From: Roseivirga ehrenbergii
GTDB taxonomy: Bacteria; Bacteroidota; Bacteroidia; Cytophagales; Cyclobacteriaceae
DNA: 64,000 nt
NCBI RefSeq assembly: GCF_001593005.1
Contig: NZ_LQZQ01000051.1
Location: 124,001 to 188,000 of the forward strand
Direction of reading: 5' to 3'
A program made the translations under genes and the position numbers. The first letter of the stretch is position 1. Each line of letters starts with the position of its first letter. Below are positions 49,757 through 59,155 of the stretch, piece by piece. Below the pieces are notes generated by a model. The model saw only the letters and a program-made list of their open reading frames with translations. It was not told where the DNA came from and searched no databases.

Positions 49757-51310
49757 ATGGCCATATTAGGGACTATACTTAAAAAAGGGATAAAGCTTAG
49801 GGAAACGCTCGAACAAGACTATACATCGCCCTATGAGCTTCAAAAAAAGGAATTGTCGAAACTGCTTATCAGCGCAAGAAACACGCAATTTGGTAGAGAA
49901 TATGATTTCGTAAGTGTGCTCGAATCATTTAGAAACCATGGAGGGCACGATTTTCTTGATAAGTTTAAGGCCAATGTTCCCGTTTGCGATTATGAAAAAA
50001 TGAATGCCGACTGGTGGCATAAAATAAGGGAAGGCGAGGAAGATGTTTGTTGGCCAGGAAAAACCAAGTTTTTCGCTTTAAGTTCTGGCACTTCAGGTGC
50101 CGCTTCAAAATATATTCCTGTTACAAAGGATATGATTCGCCAGATCAGAAGAACGGGAACTCGACATATTTATACGCTGTCTAAATACGATTTACCCGAT
50201 AAATTTTTCCAGTCAGGAATGCTTATGTTGGGTGGAAGTACCTCGCTCAATTTCTCTGGAAACTTCTATTATGGTGACTTAAGCGGTATCACTACAGGCC
50301 AATTGCCACTTTGGGTTCAAGGTTTTTCTCGTCCAACACCTAAGATTAAAAAGAACAAAGATTGGGCTGCCAAACTAGATGAAATCGTAGAGTCGGCTCC
50401 CAAGTGGAATATCGGGATGATCGTGGGTGTGCCCGCATGGATGCAAATTCTTTTAGAGAGAATTATTGAAAGGTACCATGTGAAGAATATCCATGAAATT
50501 TGGCCGAATCTCCAAGCTTTCGTGCATGGCGGGGTGTCGTTCGAACCTTACAAAAAGGGCTTTGAAAAACTATTGGGTAAGCCGGTTCATTACATAGAAA
50601 CTTATTTGGCTTCTGAGGGATTCTTAGCCTTTCAATCTGAGCCCAATAAAAAATCAATGAGACTGGTGCTCAATAATGGTATTTTCTATGAGTTTGTGCC
50701 TTTCAATGATAAGAACTTCAGCCCTGATGGAGTGATTGTAGATAACCCAGAAACCGTAATGATTGATGGAGTAGAAGAAGGTAAAGACTATGCCTTATTG
50801 ATTTCTACTTGTGCAGGTGCTTGGCGATACCAAATTGGTGATACCGTTAAAATCGTAGACAAAAGAAACTCTGAAATTATCATTACAGGGCGAACAAAGC
50901 ACTTCTTAAGTCTTTGTGGTGAACATCTTTCCGTAGATAATATGAATCATGCCATTGAAGTGGCTGCCGAAGAAATGAATATTAGCGTTAAGGAATTTAC
51001 CGTTACGGGTGTTCCTGATGGTACATTATTCTCGCATAAATGGTATGTAGGTACCGATGATGAAGTAGATAGCACTGCGCTCTGTGAACGAATCGATGCG
51101 CAGCTAAAAGTGGTTAATGATGACTATGCCGTAGAACGAAAGCATGCACTAAAGAATGTAACCTTGGAAATTCTTCCAACATCTGTTTTTTATGATTGGA
51201 TGCGCTCAGAAGGTAAAGAAGGTGGGCAATCTAAATTCCCGAGAGTACTTAAAGGAAATCACCTTAGCAGTTGGGTTGATTTTCTTAGTAAACAACCTAA
51301 GAAGTTCTGA
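49757..51310 (+). CDS. GH3 family acyl-adenylate-forming protein
   Basis: A 517-residue protein of the GH3 family, best known in plants for conjugating auxin or jasmonate to amino acids. The ATP-binding motif is FALSSGTSGAASKYIPVT. The second nucleotide motif with ETYLASEGFLAFQ corresponds to the YxxxE-type segment, and ALLISTCAGAWRYQIGDTV matches the third. C-terminal STALCERIDAQLKVVNDDYA belongs to the mobile domain. Bacterial GH3 proteins are common in Bacteroidota with no assigned substrate. It likely adenylates a carboxylate and transfers it to an amino group. Its last base is the first base of the LysE-type exporter gene, suggesting functional coupling. Confidence 0.9.
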   Translation: MAILGTILKKGIKLRETLEQDYTSPYELQKKELSKLLISARNTQFGREYDFVSVLESFRNHGGHDFLDKFKANVPVCDYEKMNADWWHKIREGEEDVCWPGKTKFFALSSGTSGAASKYIPVTKDMIRQIRRTGTRHIYTLSKYDLPDKFFQSGMLMLGGSTSLNFSGNFYYGDLSGITTGQLPLWVQGFSRPTPKIKKNKDWAAKLDEIVESAPKWNIGMIVGVPAWMQILLERIIERYHVKNIHEIWPNLQAFVHGGVSFEPYKKGFEKLLGKPVHYIETYLASEGFLAFQSEPNKKSMRLVLNNGIFYEFVPFNDKNFSPDGVIVDNPETVMIDGVEEGKDYALLISTCAGAWRYQIGDTVKIVDKRNSEIIITGRTKHFLSLCGEHLSVDNMNHAIEVAAEEMNISVKEFTVTGVPDGTLFSHKWYVGTDDEVDSTALCERIDAQLKVVNDDYAVERKHALKNVTLEILPTSVFYDWMRSEGKEGGQSKFPRVLKGNHLSSWVDFLSKQPKKF

Positions 51311-51948
51311 TGCATCCTGTTCTCAATGGCTTACTGTTTGGTTTATTACTCTGTGTACTTATTGGTCCGGTGTTCTTTGCCCTTATCCAAAATAGTATAG
51401 AAAAGGGGTTTTGGTCTGGATTCTTCATGGCCATAGGTGTGGCCCTTAGCGATATCTTTTATATTGTCATCACCTACTTCGGGGTTTCTCAACTTGTAGA
51501 AAGTGAAAACTTTAAAATGTGGCTGGGAGGGGTAGGAGGAGTGATTATGCTGGTGTTTGGACTTTTCTATTTGTTTAAATCTGTACCTAAGATTACTGCT
51601 ATGAAAAATGCCAATGGTAGTAAAGATGGTTTCAAACAAATATTAAAGGGCTTCTTTCTGAATGGTGTGAATCCTTTCGTGCTCTTCTTTTGGATCGGAA
51701 TTATGAGTAAGGTATCTATCGATTTTGAATACACTTCAAATCAAGCCTTTGGTTTTTTTGCTGCTTTAGTGGGTACGGTATTTATTGTAGATGTACTAAA
51801 ATCGCATTTCGCTACTAAGCTTAGAGAAATTGTAACGGCTCGTTTTATGAGAATCATGAACCGTACTGTAGGTGTAGCTTTGATCCTTTTTGCCCTTCGT
51901 TTGCTTAATTTCTTGCTCGAAGGTTTTGGAATAGAACTCTTTGCGTAG
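51310..51948 (+). CDS. LysE family translocator
   Basis: A 212-residue integral membrane protein with about six helices. The N-terminal LLFGLLLCVLIGPVFFALIQ contains the GPVFFAL signature of LysE/RhtB amino-acid exporters, followed by FWSGFFMAIGVALSDIFYIV and later NGVNPFVLFFWIGIM. It is thought to export an amino acid or derivative. It overlaps the GH3 gene by 1 nt, so a GH3-made amino-acid conjugate is a conceivable cargo; that is inference. Confidence 0.92.
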   Translation: MHPVLNGLLFGLLLCVLIGPVFFALIQNSIEKGFWSGFFMAIGVALSDIFYIVITYFGVSQLVESENFKMWLGGVGGVIMLVFGLFYLFKSVPKITAMKNANGSKDGFKQILKGFFLNGVNPFVLFFWIGIMSKVSIDFEYTSNQAFGFFAALVGTVFIVDVLKSHFATKLREIVTARFMRIMNRTVGVALILFALRLLNFLLEGFGIELFA

Positions 51949-51950
51949 CC

Positions 51951-52547
51951 ATGAAAAAATCACTCATTCTTACCTTGTTCTTAGTTTTCATCACCTTTCA
52001 GGCGCTTGGCCAGTCATCTGACCTTACAGTATTCAATGCCGACCGGCTGGAATTGAATAAAGTGGGGATGATTGTTTTGGGAAGTTGGGCTGTTGGGAAT
52101 TTTGCCACGAATGCGGCTTTACTAAGAAACCCAAGTACTAAAGAGCAAGGCCATTTTTATAGGATGAACATCTATTGGAATGTAGTCAATTTAGCACTGG
52201 CGGTTCCTGGCTTACGCAACTCCCTAATTGCCAACCCTGGCTCAATCAGTTTAACAGAATCCATTGGCGATTATCACCAAATGGGTAAAGTGCTTTTGAT
52301 CAATGCTGGGCTAGATGTAGCCTATATTACGGGTGGTTTCTTAATGAAAGAAATGGCCAAAACACGACCGAACAAACAAGACCTGTTGAATGGCTACGGT
52401 AAGTCTTTAATCCTGCAAGGTGGATTTCTCTTTGCTTTTGATGTAGTAATGTATGGCTTATTACAATCTAAGAGTGAAAGCCTAAATAAAATAATAGAAA
52501 CAGTAACCGTAAATGCTGACGGATTTAGTCTGGCTTTAAGGTTTTAG
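51951..52547 (+). CDS. Conserved membrane protein with signal peptide, unknown (DUF6992-like)
   Basis: A 198-residue protein starting with a signal sequence (MKKSLILTLFLVFITFQALG, then Q) and four helical hydrophobic stretches in the mature part (for instance VGMIVLGSWAVGNFATNAAL, MGKVLLINAGLDVAYITGGF, SLILQGGFLFAFDVVMYGLL). It resembles a small Bacteroidota family (possibly DUF6992) of unknown function. It starts 2 bp after the LysE-type gene and closes the GH3-LysE operon. Confidence 0.75.
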   Translation: MKKSLILTLFLVFITFQALGQSSDLTVFNADRLELNKVGMIVLGSWAVGNFATNAALLRNPSTKEQGHFYRMNIYWNVVNLALAVPGLRNSLIANPGSISLTESIGDYHQMGKVLLINAGLDVAYITGGFLMKEMAKTRPNKQDLLNGYGKSLILQGGFLFAFDVVMYGLLQSKSESLNKIIETVTVNADGFSLALRF

Positions 52548-53074
52548 TCTTTAATTCTAAAGAAATATGTAGGGCGTTTTTTTCGACCGAAAATAGGTCT
52601 TACTCTCTTTCTTGATAAGCGCCCATTTTCTTGTACTTTAAAAAGCTTATTGTTTCTCCTGAATAATTTATCAAACCTGATATCGGTCAATTGACCTCCA
52701 GAAGATAATTGACTTGAAACAAAATCTTCAATTGTTATTACACCAGAACTTTGGTCGGCTGACAATACCAAACTATCCAACTCCTTGTTTAATCTTCCAT
52801 CTGACACCCTTAATGTGTCATAAACTGGAGTGACTTTTAGGAATATGAAGCTATCGCTTTTATACCACTCGCCTATTGACCATCGTGAAGCTAAGTCGAA
52901 CTTCCAATTATATATAAAAGTGGAGTCAGATCTTAATTCTAATTTTTCTCCGAAATAACTTCTGTAAGTTCCTGAAATACTAGATTGAGCATCAAGAGCT
53001 TTTTCTGCAACAAAGAAAATGGCTATCAATACGAACATTATATACTTATGTGAAATGCACTTCATATTCATCAT
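52544..53074 (-). CDS. Secreted hypothetical protein
   Basis: A 176-residue protein with an N-terminal hydrophobic segment (YIMFVLIAIFFVAEKALDAQ) likely to be a signal peptide. The mature part is beta-rich: ISGTYRSYFGEKLELRSDST and the FIYNWKFDLASRWSIGEWYK block resemble lipocalin-like or copper-resistance-like small domains, and the C-terminus is basic (RKRVRPIFGRKKRPTYFFRI). No family is recognised. Start could be any of three nearby ATG codons (53074, 53071, 53065). It overlaps the preceding gene's stop convergently by 4 nt. Confidence 0.7.
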   Translation of the reverse strand: MMNMKCISHKYIMFVLIAIFFVAEKALDAQSSISGTYRSYFGEKLELRSDSTFIYNWKFDLASRWSIGEWYKSDSFIFLKVTPVYDTLRVSDGRLNKELDSLVLSADQSSGVITIEDFVSSQLSSGGQLTDIRFDKLFRRNNKLFKVQENGRLSRKRVRPIFGRKKRPTYFFRIKD

Positions 53075-53184
53075 AATCTAAGGCATTCACATAAACTATA
53101 CAATACTAGTTAGGTATTGTCTTAGTGGATTGTAAGTTTAAATAGAGAAATGATCAGAGTGCATTTCTAAAGCGGTTTAGATTC

Positions 53185-54234
53185 TTAATCCTCCAACACG
53201 TTACTCACAAAAGTACTTTTAGAGAGCATAAATAGAATAAAGAAAACCAATCCCCATTTGGCATAAATAGGGTAGAAGTCTGTAGTGTTCTTATAACGGG
53301 TTTCTTTGATTTCAGCTTTCTCGTATTGGTCAATTAAGCTGAAAACGTTTGAAAGTGCTTCATTATCAGAAGCGCGATAGAACTGACCATCACCAATCTC
53401 GGCAATCTTTCTAAGCGTGGTTTCATCCAGCGTATTTTCGATATAGTTGGGTCTGCCAAAGAAGTCTTTTCCGTAAGGCACTTTTCCGTCCTTACCAATG
53501 CCAATGGTGTAGATTTTAATACCATAAGCAGCGGCCAATTCAGCGGCAGTAATTGGATCAATATTTCCGGCAGTGTTATCTCCATCACTCAATAAAATCA
53601 TCACTTTAGAAGCCGCAGATGATTCCGTCATTCGGTTGGTTCCAGTGGCAATGGCGCTACCAATGGCTGTTCCTCGGTTCTCAATCTTACCAAAGTCTAC
53701 TTCAGTATCGATAAAACTACCTAGTAATTCATAATCAGTAGTCAATGGAGAAAGTGAATAGGCATCACCCGAGAAAATCACCAATCCAATTCTGTCTTGA
53801 AACCTGCCATTGATAAAATCGCGTGCGGTTTGTTTAGCAGCTTCAAGTCGGTTGGGCTTAAAATCTTCAATCTGCATTGATTCAGACGTATCAATAATGA
53901 GTACAATATCAATTCCTTCTGTCCATTGCTCAACTTGCTCGTTTGTTCGTTGTGGGCGGGCAAGGGCTACGATTAACATGGCCAAAGCCAGTGCGGTAAA
54001 TAGGTTAGGAATTACCCTTAAATAGCTTGTCCAGCTGCGTTCAATGTCTTGTTTAGGAAGGGCAACAGGAAGTTTCTGCTTTATTTTAGTTCCGATTAAC
54101 CATTTAAGAAGAAAAAGAATGAGCACTAATGGAAGGGCATAAAGAAAAATCGGAAATGCCCAATCAAAGGATTTGAAACCCTCAGGAGTAAACCACTCCA
54201 GAGAAAGCCAGCTATATTTCGATTCGTCAAGCAT
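53185..54234 (-). CDS. BatA-like VWA domain membrane protein
   Basis: A 349-residue protein with two N-terminal helices (FPIFLYALPLVLILFLLKWL; LFTALALAMLIVALARPQ) and a C-terminal one (WGLVFFILFMLSKSTFVSNV). The VWA domain carries an intact MIDAS: IVLIIDTSESMQIEDF, Thr in the middle loop and MILLSDGDNTAGN. RPQRTNEQVEQW before the domain is characteristic of BatA. In Bacteroidota it belongs to the Bat (aerotolerance) set, whose molecular role is poorly known. Neighbours are the linker protein and DUF58 gene, overlapping by 8 nt. Confidence 0.93.
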   Translation of the reverse strand: MLDESKYSWLSLEWFTPEGFKSFDWAFPIFLYALPLVLILFLLKWLIGTKIKQKLPVALPKQDIERSWTSYLRVIPNLFTALALAMLIVALARPQRTNEQVEQWTEGIDIVLIIDTSESMQIEDFKPNRLEAAKQTARDFINGRFQDRIGLVIFSGDAYSLSPLTTDYELLGSFIDTEVDFGKIENRGTAIGSAIATGTNRMTESSAASKVMILLSDGDNTAGNIDPITAAELAAAYGIKIYTIGIGKDGKVPYGKDFFGRPNYIENTLDETTLRKIAEIGDGQFYRASDNEALSNVFSLIDQYEKAEIKETRYKNTTDFYPIYAKWGLVFFILFMLSKSTFVSNVLED

Positions 54235-55126
54235 TTTTAATTACTTCTGAAATGTGATTGTATCGGTCTTGAGTATAGTCTTTCAAAAACTCAAAATCAT
54301 TTTGTAAAGCAGAAACGGTAGCCTTACTGTATATGTTTTTATCAATAGATTTGAGCGTTTCATCTAAGCTAGAACTTTGCATTAACAATACAATTTCTTT
54401 GGTAGTCAGCTTGGTGAAAGGCAGGTTTTCTAAACCTTCCATGTAGCTCTTCCAGTATTTTAGTGTTTTCTCTATGTTGGCTTTGGTTGTGTCATTGCTC
54501 AACGCATCAATCTGTTGGTCAAAACCAGCATTGAATTTTTCAAGGCCTTTCTTCAACCTATACAGCTTAATCTTTTTCCTAATGTCTTTACCCCAAACTA
54601 CTAACACAATGATGGCCAAAACACCTAGAACAACTAAAGCGATAATGAAATAAGGGTAGTTGAATTGCAGAGAAACGGGTCTGTAATAAGAGTTTTCTTC
54701 CATATTCACACTGTCGGGCATTTGCGTAACTACCTGATCGAGAATGATGGAATCCATTAAACTAAAATTCGGAATACTATCGCTTTCTGTAATTAAGAAA
54801 ACAGGAAGAGAAAGCCTTTGAACCGTATCGATTTCAAAAGTAGTGAGGTAATAAACCGCACTATCAATACTATTAATGTCGTCAGATTGGGTGTTGAAAT
54901 ACTCTTTACTTACCAGCTCAAACGGAGCAAAGTTGTAAAGCGAATCAGGAAATATAACAGACCTGTTTTTCTTGTCTTTATAACTGAAAATAAAAGGAAC
55001 CGGCTCACCGATTTTCACACTGTCTTTCAAGAAAAAACCAATTGGTTTTGTTTCCTGAGCGTGAATTGCCTGACTTCCAGAAAAAAATAAGGCGACTAGA
55101 ATGGTAAGTTTAACGATCTTAATCAC
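54227..55126 (-). CDS. Bat operon protein of unknown function, one membrane helix
   Basis: A 299-residue protein with a signal peptide (ILVALFFSGSQAIHAQ), a periplasmic Ig-like or beta-rich domain (about 25-165), one strong membrane helix (PYFIIALVVLGVLAIIVLVV) and a cytoplasmic helical domain (about 190-299, with LTTKEIVLLMQSSSLDETLK). The arrangement resembles DUF4381-type or BatD-related proteins of bat operons. It overlaps BatA by 8 nt and DUF58 by 8 nt, indicating tight coupling. A structural or signalling role next to BatA is inferred. Confidence 0.82.
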   Translation of the reverse strand: MIKIVKLTILVALFFSGSQAIHAQETKPIGFFLKDSVKIGEPVPFIFSYKDKKNRSVIFPDSLYNFAPFELVSKEYFNTQSDDINSIDSAVYYLTTFEIDTVQRLSLPVFLITESDSIPNFSLMDSIILDQVVTQMPDSVNMEENSYYRPVSLQFNYPYFIIALVVLGVLAIIVLVVWGKDIRKKIKLYRLKKGLEKFNAGFDQQIDALSNDTTKANIEKTLKYWKSYMEGLENLPFTKLTTKEIVLLMQSSSLDETLKSIDKNIYSKATVSALQNDFEFLKDYTQDRYNHISEVIKNA

Positions 55127-55997
55127 GTTTCATTGATTTATTTCGCAGTTTGAAAAGTTTGATGAGTTGTGGGATATAATAATCCTTGGTATTGATTTCT
55201 ACATAATTGATCTGGTGCTTTCTGCAAAATAACTGTAAGTCATCTTTATTGGTAGAGTATCGTTTTTCTAGTTTATTTCTAAAGTCTTTTGACGAAGTAT
55301 TTACCCACACAGTTTTTCGGCTTTCTTTGTCGTAAACAGGAATTATCCCCAAGTTAGGTAAATTAGTTTCTCGGTCGTCTTTTAAGTGAATCACCACAAG
55401 GTCATGTTTGTTGGCCAAAGTCCTCAGGTTCTTCTCGTAATCGGTATCAATAAAATCCGAAATCAAAATCACCACACTTTTTTTGTTGATGGCTTCAAGC
55501 GCTAAACCAATCGCTTTACTGATATTCGTTTTTCCAGATTTTGGTTTTAGGTTATACAGTTCATGAATAATAGCATAACCGTGTTTGCTGCCTTTTCCTG
55601 ACTTTACAAATTTTTCTTTTTGATCTGAAAAACAAATAAGCCCCACTCGATTTTGCTCTTTAATAGCCGAAAGGGTTAAAACCGAAGCAATTTCTTTTCC
55701 TACATCAACTTTTTGTGCACCTGGGTTTCCTATTTCTTGCGAACCACTTACATCCAGCAAAAAGAAAACTGTTTGTTCTTTCTCTTCTTTAAATGTTTTT
55801 ACAAAGGTTCCGTGTCCCTTAGCCGAACTGTTCCAGTCGATGTTTCTTACATCGTCACCATAGTGGTATTCGCGCACTCCATCAAACTCCAATCCCGATC
55901 CTTTAAAAATGGAATGGAAGTCTCCTTGCATCCGAGAATTGATGGCTTTTCTGATTTGTATTTCGTACTTCCTAAGCTTGGAAATTATGTGCTCCAT
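55119..55997 (-). CDS. DUF58 domain-containing protein (Bat operon)
   Basis: A 292-residue cytosolic protein. The N-terminal GSGLEFDGVREYHYGDDVRN holds the DUF58 signature (EF.GVREY..GDD.R.IDW). The C-terminal half is VWA-like, with FLLDVSGSQEIG and ILISDFIDTDYEKN. In most bacteria a MoxR AAA+ ATPase precedes it; here the upstream gene is divergent and unrelated (DUF4296). It begins the operon DUF58-linker-BatA. Confidence 0.92.
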   Translation of the reverse strand: MEHIISKLRKYEIQIRKAINSRMQGDFHSIFKGSGLEFDGVREYHYGDDVRNIDWNSSAKGHGTFVKTFKEEKEQTVFFLLDVSGSQEIGNPGAQKVDVGKEIASVLTLSAIKEQNRVGLICFSDQKEKFVKSGKGSKHGYAIIHELYNLKPKSGKTNISKAIGLALEAINKKSVVILISDFIDTDYEKNLRTLANKHDLVVIHLKDDRETNLPNLGIIPVYDKESRKTVWVNTSSKDFRNKLEKRYSTNKDDLQLFCRKHQINYVEINTKDYYIPQLIKLFKLRNKSMKRD

Positions 55998-56092
55998 ATC
56001 TAAAAGGCCAAAAATAGAATTAAATCGGTTTTATTCAGCGTCAACTATCTTAAATTTGGTTAAGAAGCATTCCGCTACCGTGCAGAATACGT

Positions 56093-56100
56093 TACCTTTG
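56093..56100 (+). promoter_or_regulatory. -7 promoter element of the DUF4296-mutS2 unit
   Basis: TACCTTTG is an exact TAnnTTTG match 49 bp before the DUF4296 start. Confidence 0.5.
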
Positions 56101-56148
56101 ACAAATTCGTTTGAAAATCGAAGTTGAAAATAAAATTGAGAATTGAGT

Positions 56149-56493
56149 GTGAAAAAGCTTTTTTTGTTGGCGGTTTGTTGCTTGTTTTTTACCTGCGGTA
56201 GTAAAGAGGAGTTGCCAGAAGGATTATTGTCTGAATCTGAGATGATCGACATCATGGTAGATATTAGAGTAGCTGAAGGTAAGGTGACCCACTTATTGCT
56301 TCCGGCAGACTCCGCAAAAAAGGTATTTAAGATATTGGAAAAGAGGATTTTCGAAGAACACAATGTAGATACAGTAGCCTACAAAAAAAGCTATCAGTAC
56401 TATTTGCTTCATCCAGAAAAAGCCTCTGTCATCTTCTCTACCACACTAGATAGCCTCAGTGTTATGAAAGAAAGAGATACAAACCTGAGATAA
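56149..56493 (+). CDS. DUF4296 domain lipoprotein
   Basis: About 114 residues from the GTG at 56149; a TTG at 56143 is the alternative. KKLFLLAVCCLFFTCGSKEE is a lipoprotein signal with lipobox FTC. LSESEMIDIMVDIRVAEGKV and FEEHNVDTVAYKKSYQYYLL match DUF4296, a small helical family of Bacteroidota with no known function. It lies 20 bp before mutS2. Confidence 0.87.
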   Translation: MKKLFLLAVCCLFFTCGSKEELPEGLLSESEMIDIMVDIRVAEGKVTHLLLPADSAKKVFKILEKRIFEEHNVDTVAYKKSYQYYLLHPEKASVIFSTTLDSLSVMKERDTNLR

Positions 56494-56513
56494 GAATAAG
56501 CCCCATTTACCGA

Positions 56514-58892
56514 ATGCTTTACCCCCCAAATTTAGAAGAAAAGTTAGGTTTTGATAAAATCAGGGCCGTTTTGCTCGAAAAGTGCGAGAGCAATTTAGGC
56601 GCCCAGTTTGTTTCGAAAATAAAATACGCCACAGATCGCAATTCCATAGATAAGTGGTTAGAACAAACCCACGAGTTTACGAGAATTATTCAAAGTGGAG
56701 AGCTTTTTCCAAACGCCAATTATATAGATGTTTCTTCACACCTTAAAAAGGTGCAGATGGAAAACTCATTTCTTTTAGAGGAAGAGTTTTTTGATTTGTT
56801 GCTGGTTTTTAAAACGGCCGACCAATGTTTGAGCTTTTTTAGCCAAAAACGAGAAGATTACCCTGAATTGGTTCAGCTTACTCATCCTTTGCTTTGGAAT
56901 GATGAATTGCTCTGGTCAATCGACCGAAAGTTTGACGAGCGAGGCAAATTAAAAGACAATGCTTCGGCTTTATTGGCCGACATTCGAAAGGGGATTAATG
57001 CCGAACAGCAAAGGCTTAGAAAAGTACTTGATGGTATTTTAAGAAGAGCGCAAAAAGATGGCTTTACGCCTGATGATGTTTCCATTACGATTCGGGAAGG
57101 TAGAATGGTAATTCCGGTGTTGGCGGAATACAAAAGAAGAGTGCGAGGTTTTGTGCATGGCGAATCTGCCACGGGACAAACGGTTTATCTAGAGCCTAGC
57201 GAAGTGCTCGAAATCAACAATGAAGTACGTGAATTGCAGTACGCAGAAAAGCGGGAAGTCATTCGAATTTTAACGGCTCTCACCGATGAGGTTCGTCCAG
57301 AATTGGAAAACCTTTCAGGAATTATGAAGTTCTTGGGCATCATCGATTTTATTCGAGCCAAAGCCCGTTTTGCAATAGATATTGATGCCATAAAACCACT
57401 TTGGAACGAAACGAAGGGCTTTTCTTGGCAAGAGGCGAGACATCCGTCACTTTATCTTTCCTTTAAAAAGTTGGGGAAGAAAGTAGTACCACTCAATATT
57501 TCGCTCGATGCTGAAAAAAGAATTTTGGTCATTTCTGGACCAAATGCAGGAGGAAAGAGTGTTTGCCTGAAAACCGTGGGTTTATTGCAGTACATGTTCC
57601 AATGTGGCTTACTGGTTTCGGTGAATGAAACTTCACGCTTTACCATTTACAAAGATCTCTTTATTGATATTGGCGATGAACAGTCCATCGAAAATGATTT
57701 AAGTACATACAGTTCGCATTTGGTGAACATGAAAAACCTTTTGGGTCATGTAAACAAAGGCAGCTTGTTTTTGATTGATGAATTTGGAACTGGTACCGAA
57801 CCGCAGTTTGGTGGTGCTATTGCCGAAGCCATTTTGGATGAACTTCGTAGTTCGAAGGGTATGGGCGTAATTACTACGCACTATGGCAACCTAAAAGAAT
57901 ATGCCGACAAGCAACAAGGCCTGGTAAACGGGGCTATGAAGTATGACCTAAAGAACCTTCAGCCTATTTATCAATTAGAAATTGGAAAACCCGGGAGTTC
58001 CTTCGCTTTAGAAATTGCCCGAAAAATTGGTCTTTCAAATCAGACCATAGAATACGCAAAATCAAAAGTAGGGGTAAAGCAGGTTTCCGTAGATCAGCTT
58101 TTAGGCCAGCTAGAAAGTCAACAATACGAAGTTGAAAAGGCTGAAAAAAGAGTAAAGGCCAAGGAGAAGGAATTGGATGAGCTAACGACTCAATATGCCG
58201 AGTTAAAATCTCACTTGGAAAACCAAGAGAAGAAAATTCTAAACAACGCCAAGCGTGAAGCTAAAGTGTTGCTGGATAGCGCTAATAAGGAAGTAGAGCG
58301 TGTGATTCGCGAAATCAAAGAAGCCCAAGCAGATAAAGAAAGGGTAAAGCAAGCTCGTGAAAGTTTAGAGGCAGCCAAGAAGAAAACTAAAATCACTTCG
58401 CAAGAAAAAGAAGTAGTTCAAACAGAATCTGGCGCCATTGAAGTAGGGAGTTATGTCCGTATTAAAGGGCAGGAAACTACAGGGAAAGTAATTTCGATCA
58501 AAGGCAAGGATGTAGAATTGAGTATTGGAGCATTAACCTCTATGGTTAAACTGAATCGTTTAGAGAAAATTACCCGCAAAGAAACCCGTGAAAAAGCCAA
58601 TTCAATTTCAGTGAAGGGCGGTGTTTCTCTCAACGATAAAATGGCCAATTTCTCTCAGAAGTTAGATATCCGTGGATATCGTGCTGAAGAAGTAATTCCC
58701 AAGCTTGAACAATATATGGACGAAGCCATTCTGCTGGGCTTTAACGAACTCCATATTTTACATGGAAAAGGTAATGGCGTTTTAAGGCAAATCGTACGAA
58801 CTCACCTTTCGTCTTACAAAGAAATTGCTCAAATGAAAGACGAACATGTAGACCGTGGAGGCGCAGGGATAACTGTGATTACGATGAGGTAG
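56514..58892 (+). CDS. mutS2: MutS2 family DNA mismatch/recombination endonuclease
   Basis: A 792-residue MutS2. The N-terminal helical core (LGFDKIRAVLLEKCES) precedes the ATPase domain with Walker A SGPNAGGKSVCLKTVG, Walker B FLIDEFGTGTEP and the MutS signature STYSSHLVNMKNLL. A long coiled coil (about 520-640) and KOW-like region follow, and the C-terminal Smr domain has LDIRGYRAEEVI and LHILHGKGNGVL (nuclease loops). MutS2 suppresses recombination and acts on stalled ribosomes in some bacteria. No MutS mismatch-recognition domain is present, as expected. Confidence 0.96.
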   Translation: MLYPPNLEEKLGFDKIRAVLLEKCESNLGAQFVSKIKYATDRNSIDKWLEQTHEFTRIIQSGELFPNANYIDVSSHLKKVQMENSFLLEEEFFDLLLVFKTADQCLSFFSQKREDYPELVQLTHPLLWNDELLWSIDRKFDERGKLKDNASALLADIRKGINAEQQRLRKVLDGILRRAQKDGFTPDDVSITIREGRMVIPVLAEYKRRVRGFVHGESATGQTVYLEPSEVLEINNEVRELQYAEKREVIRILTALTDEVRPELENLSGIMKFLGIIDFIRAKARFAIDIDAIKPLWNETKGFSWQEARHPSLYLSFKKLGKKVVPLNISLDAEKRILVISGPNAGGKSVCLKTVGLLQYMFQCGLLVSVNETSRFTIYKDLFIDIGDEQSIENDLSTYSSHLVNMKNLLGHVNKGSLFLIDEFGTGTEPQFGGAIAEAILDELRSSKGMGVITTHYGNLKEYADKQQGLVNGAMKYDLKNLQPIYQLEIGKPGSSFALEIARKIGLSNQTIEYAKSKVGVKQVSVDQLLGQLESQQYEVEKAEKRVKAKEKELDELTTQYAELKSHLENQEKKILNNAKREAKVLLDSANKEVERVIREIKEAQADKERVKQARESLEAAKKKTKITSQEKEVVQTESGAIEVGSYVRIKGQETTGKVISIKGKDVELSIGALTSMVKLNRLEKITRKETREKANSISVKGGVSLNDKMANFSQKLDIRGYRAEEVIPKLEQYMDEAILLGFNELHILHGKGNGVLRQIVRTHLSSYKEIAQMKDEHVDRGGAGITVITMR

Positions 58893-58974
58893 GGGTAGTT
58901 ATGAGTGTATTGGTTATTAGTTAGTGGGAGTGAGCAGCAATCTCACTTTTTCAAATTACAGAAACTGCCACCTA

Positions 58975-59061
58975 GAGACTGCTTCGTTACAGCCCATTGC
59001 TACCGCATGGCCTGCTTCTGCGCCAACGCTGAAGCTAAGGCGTAAGCGTTCGCAGTGACGG
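58975..59061. repeat. Interspersed-repeat-like GC-rich element between mutS2 and ytxJ
   Basis: A GC-rich block interrupts an AT-rich spacer. Its ends, GAGACTGCTTCG (58975-58986) and CGCAGTGACGG (59051-59061), resemble the border patterns of interspersed repeats seen in other Bacteroidota genomes. ACTGC pairs with GCAGT near the ends and, inside, AACGCT pairs with AGCGTT. No gene or terminator is visible in the gap 58893-59155. Copies elsewhere cannot be tested from this window. Confidence 0.45.
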
Positions 59062-59155
59062 TTGTTTTTGGCGTCATTCTGAAATTTTAGACTGATGTGA
59101 GTCAGGATAAAATGAAAGAATCTGTTGGATAAACTGCCGTTGAGCTAAATCAACC

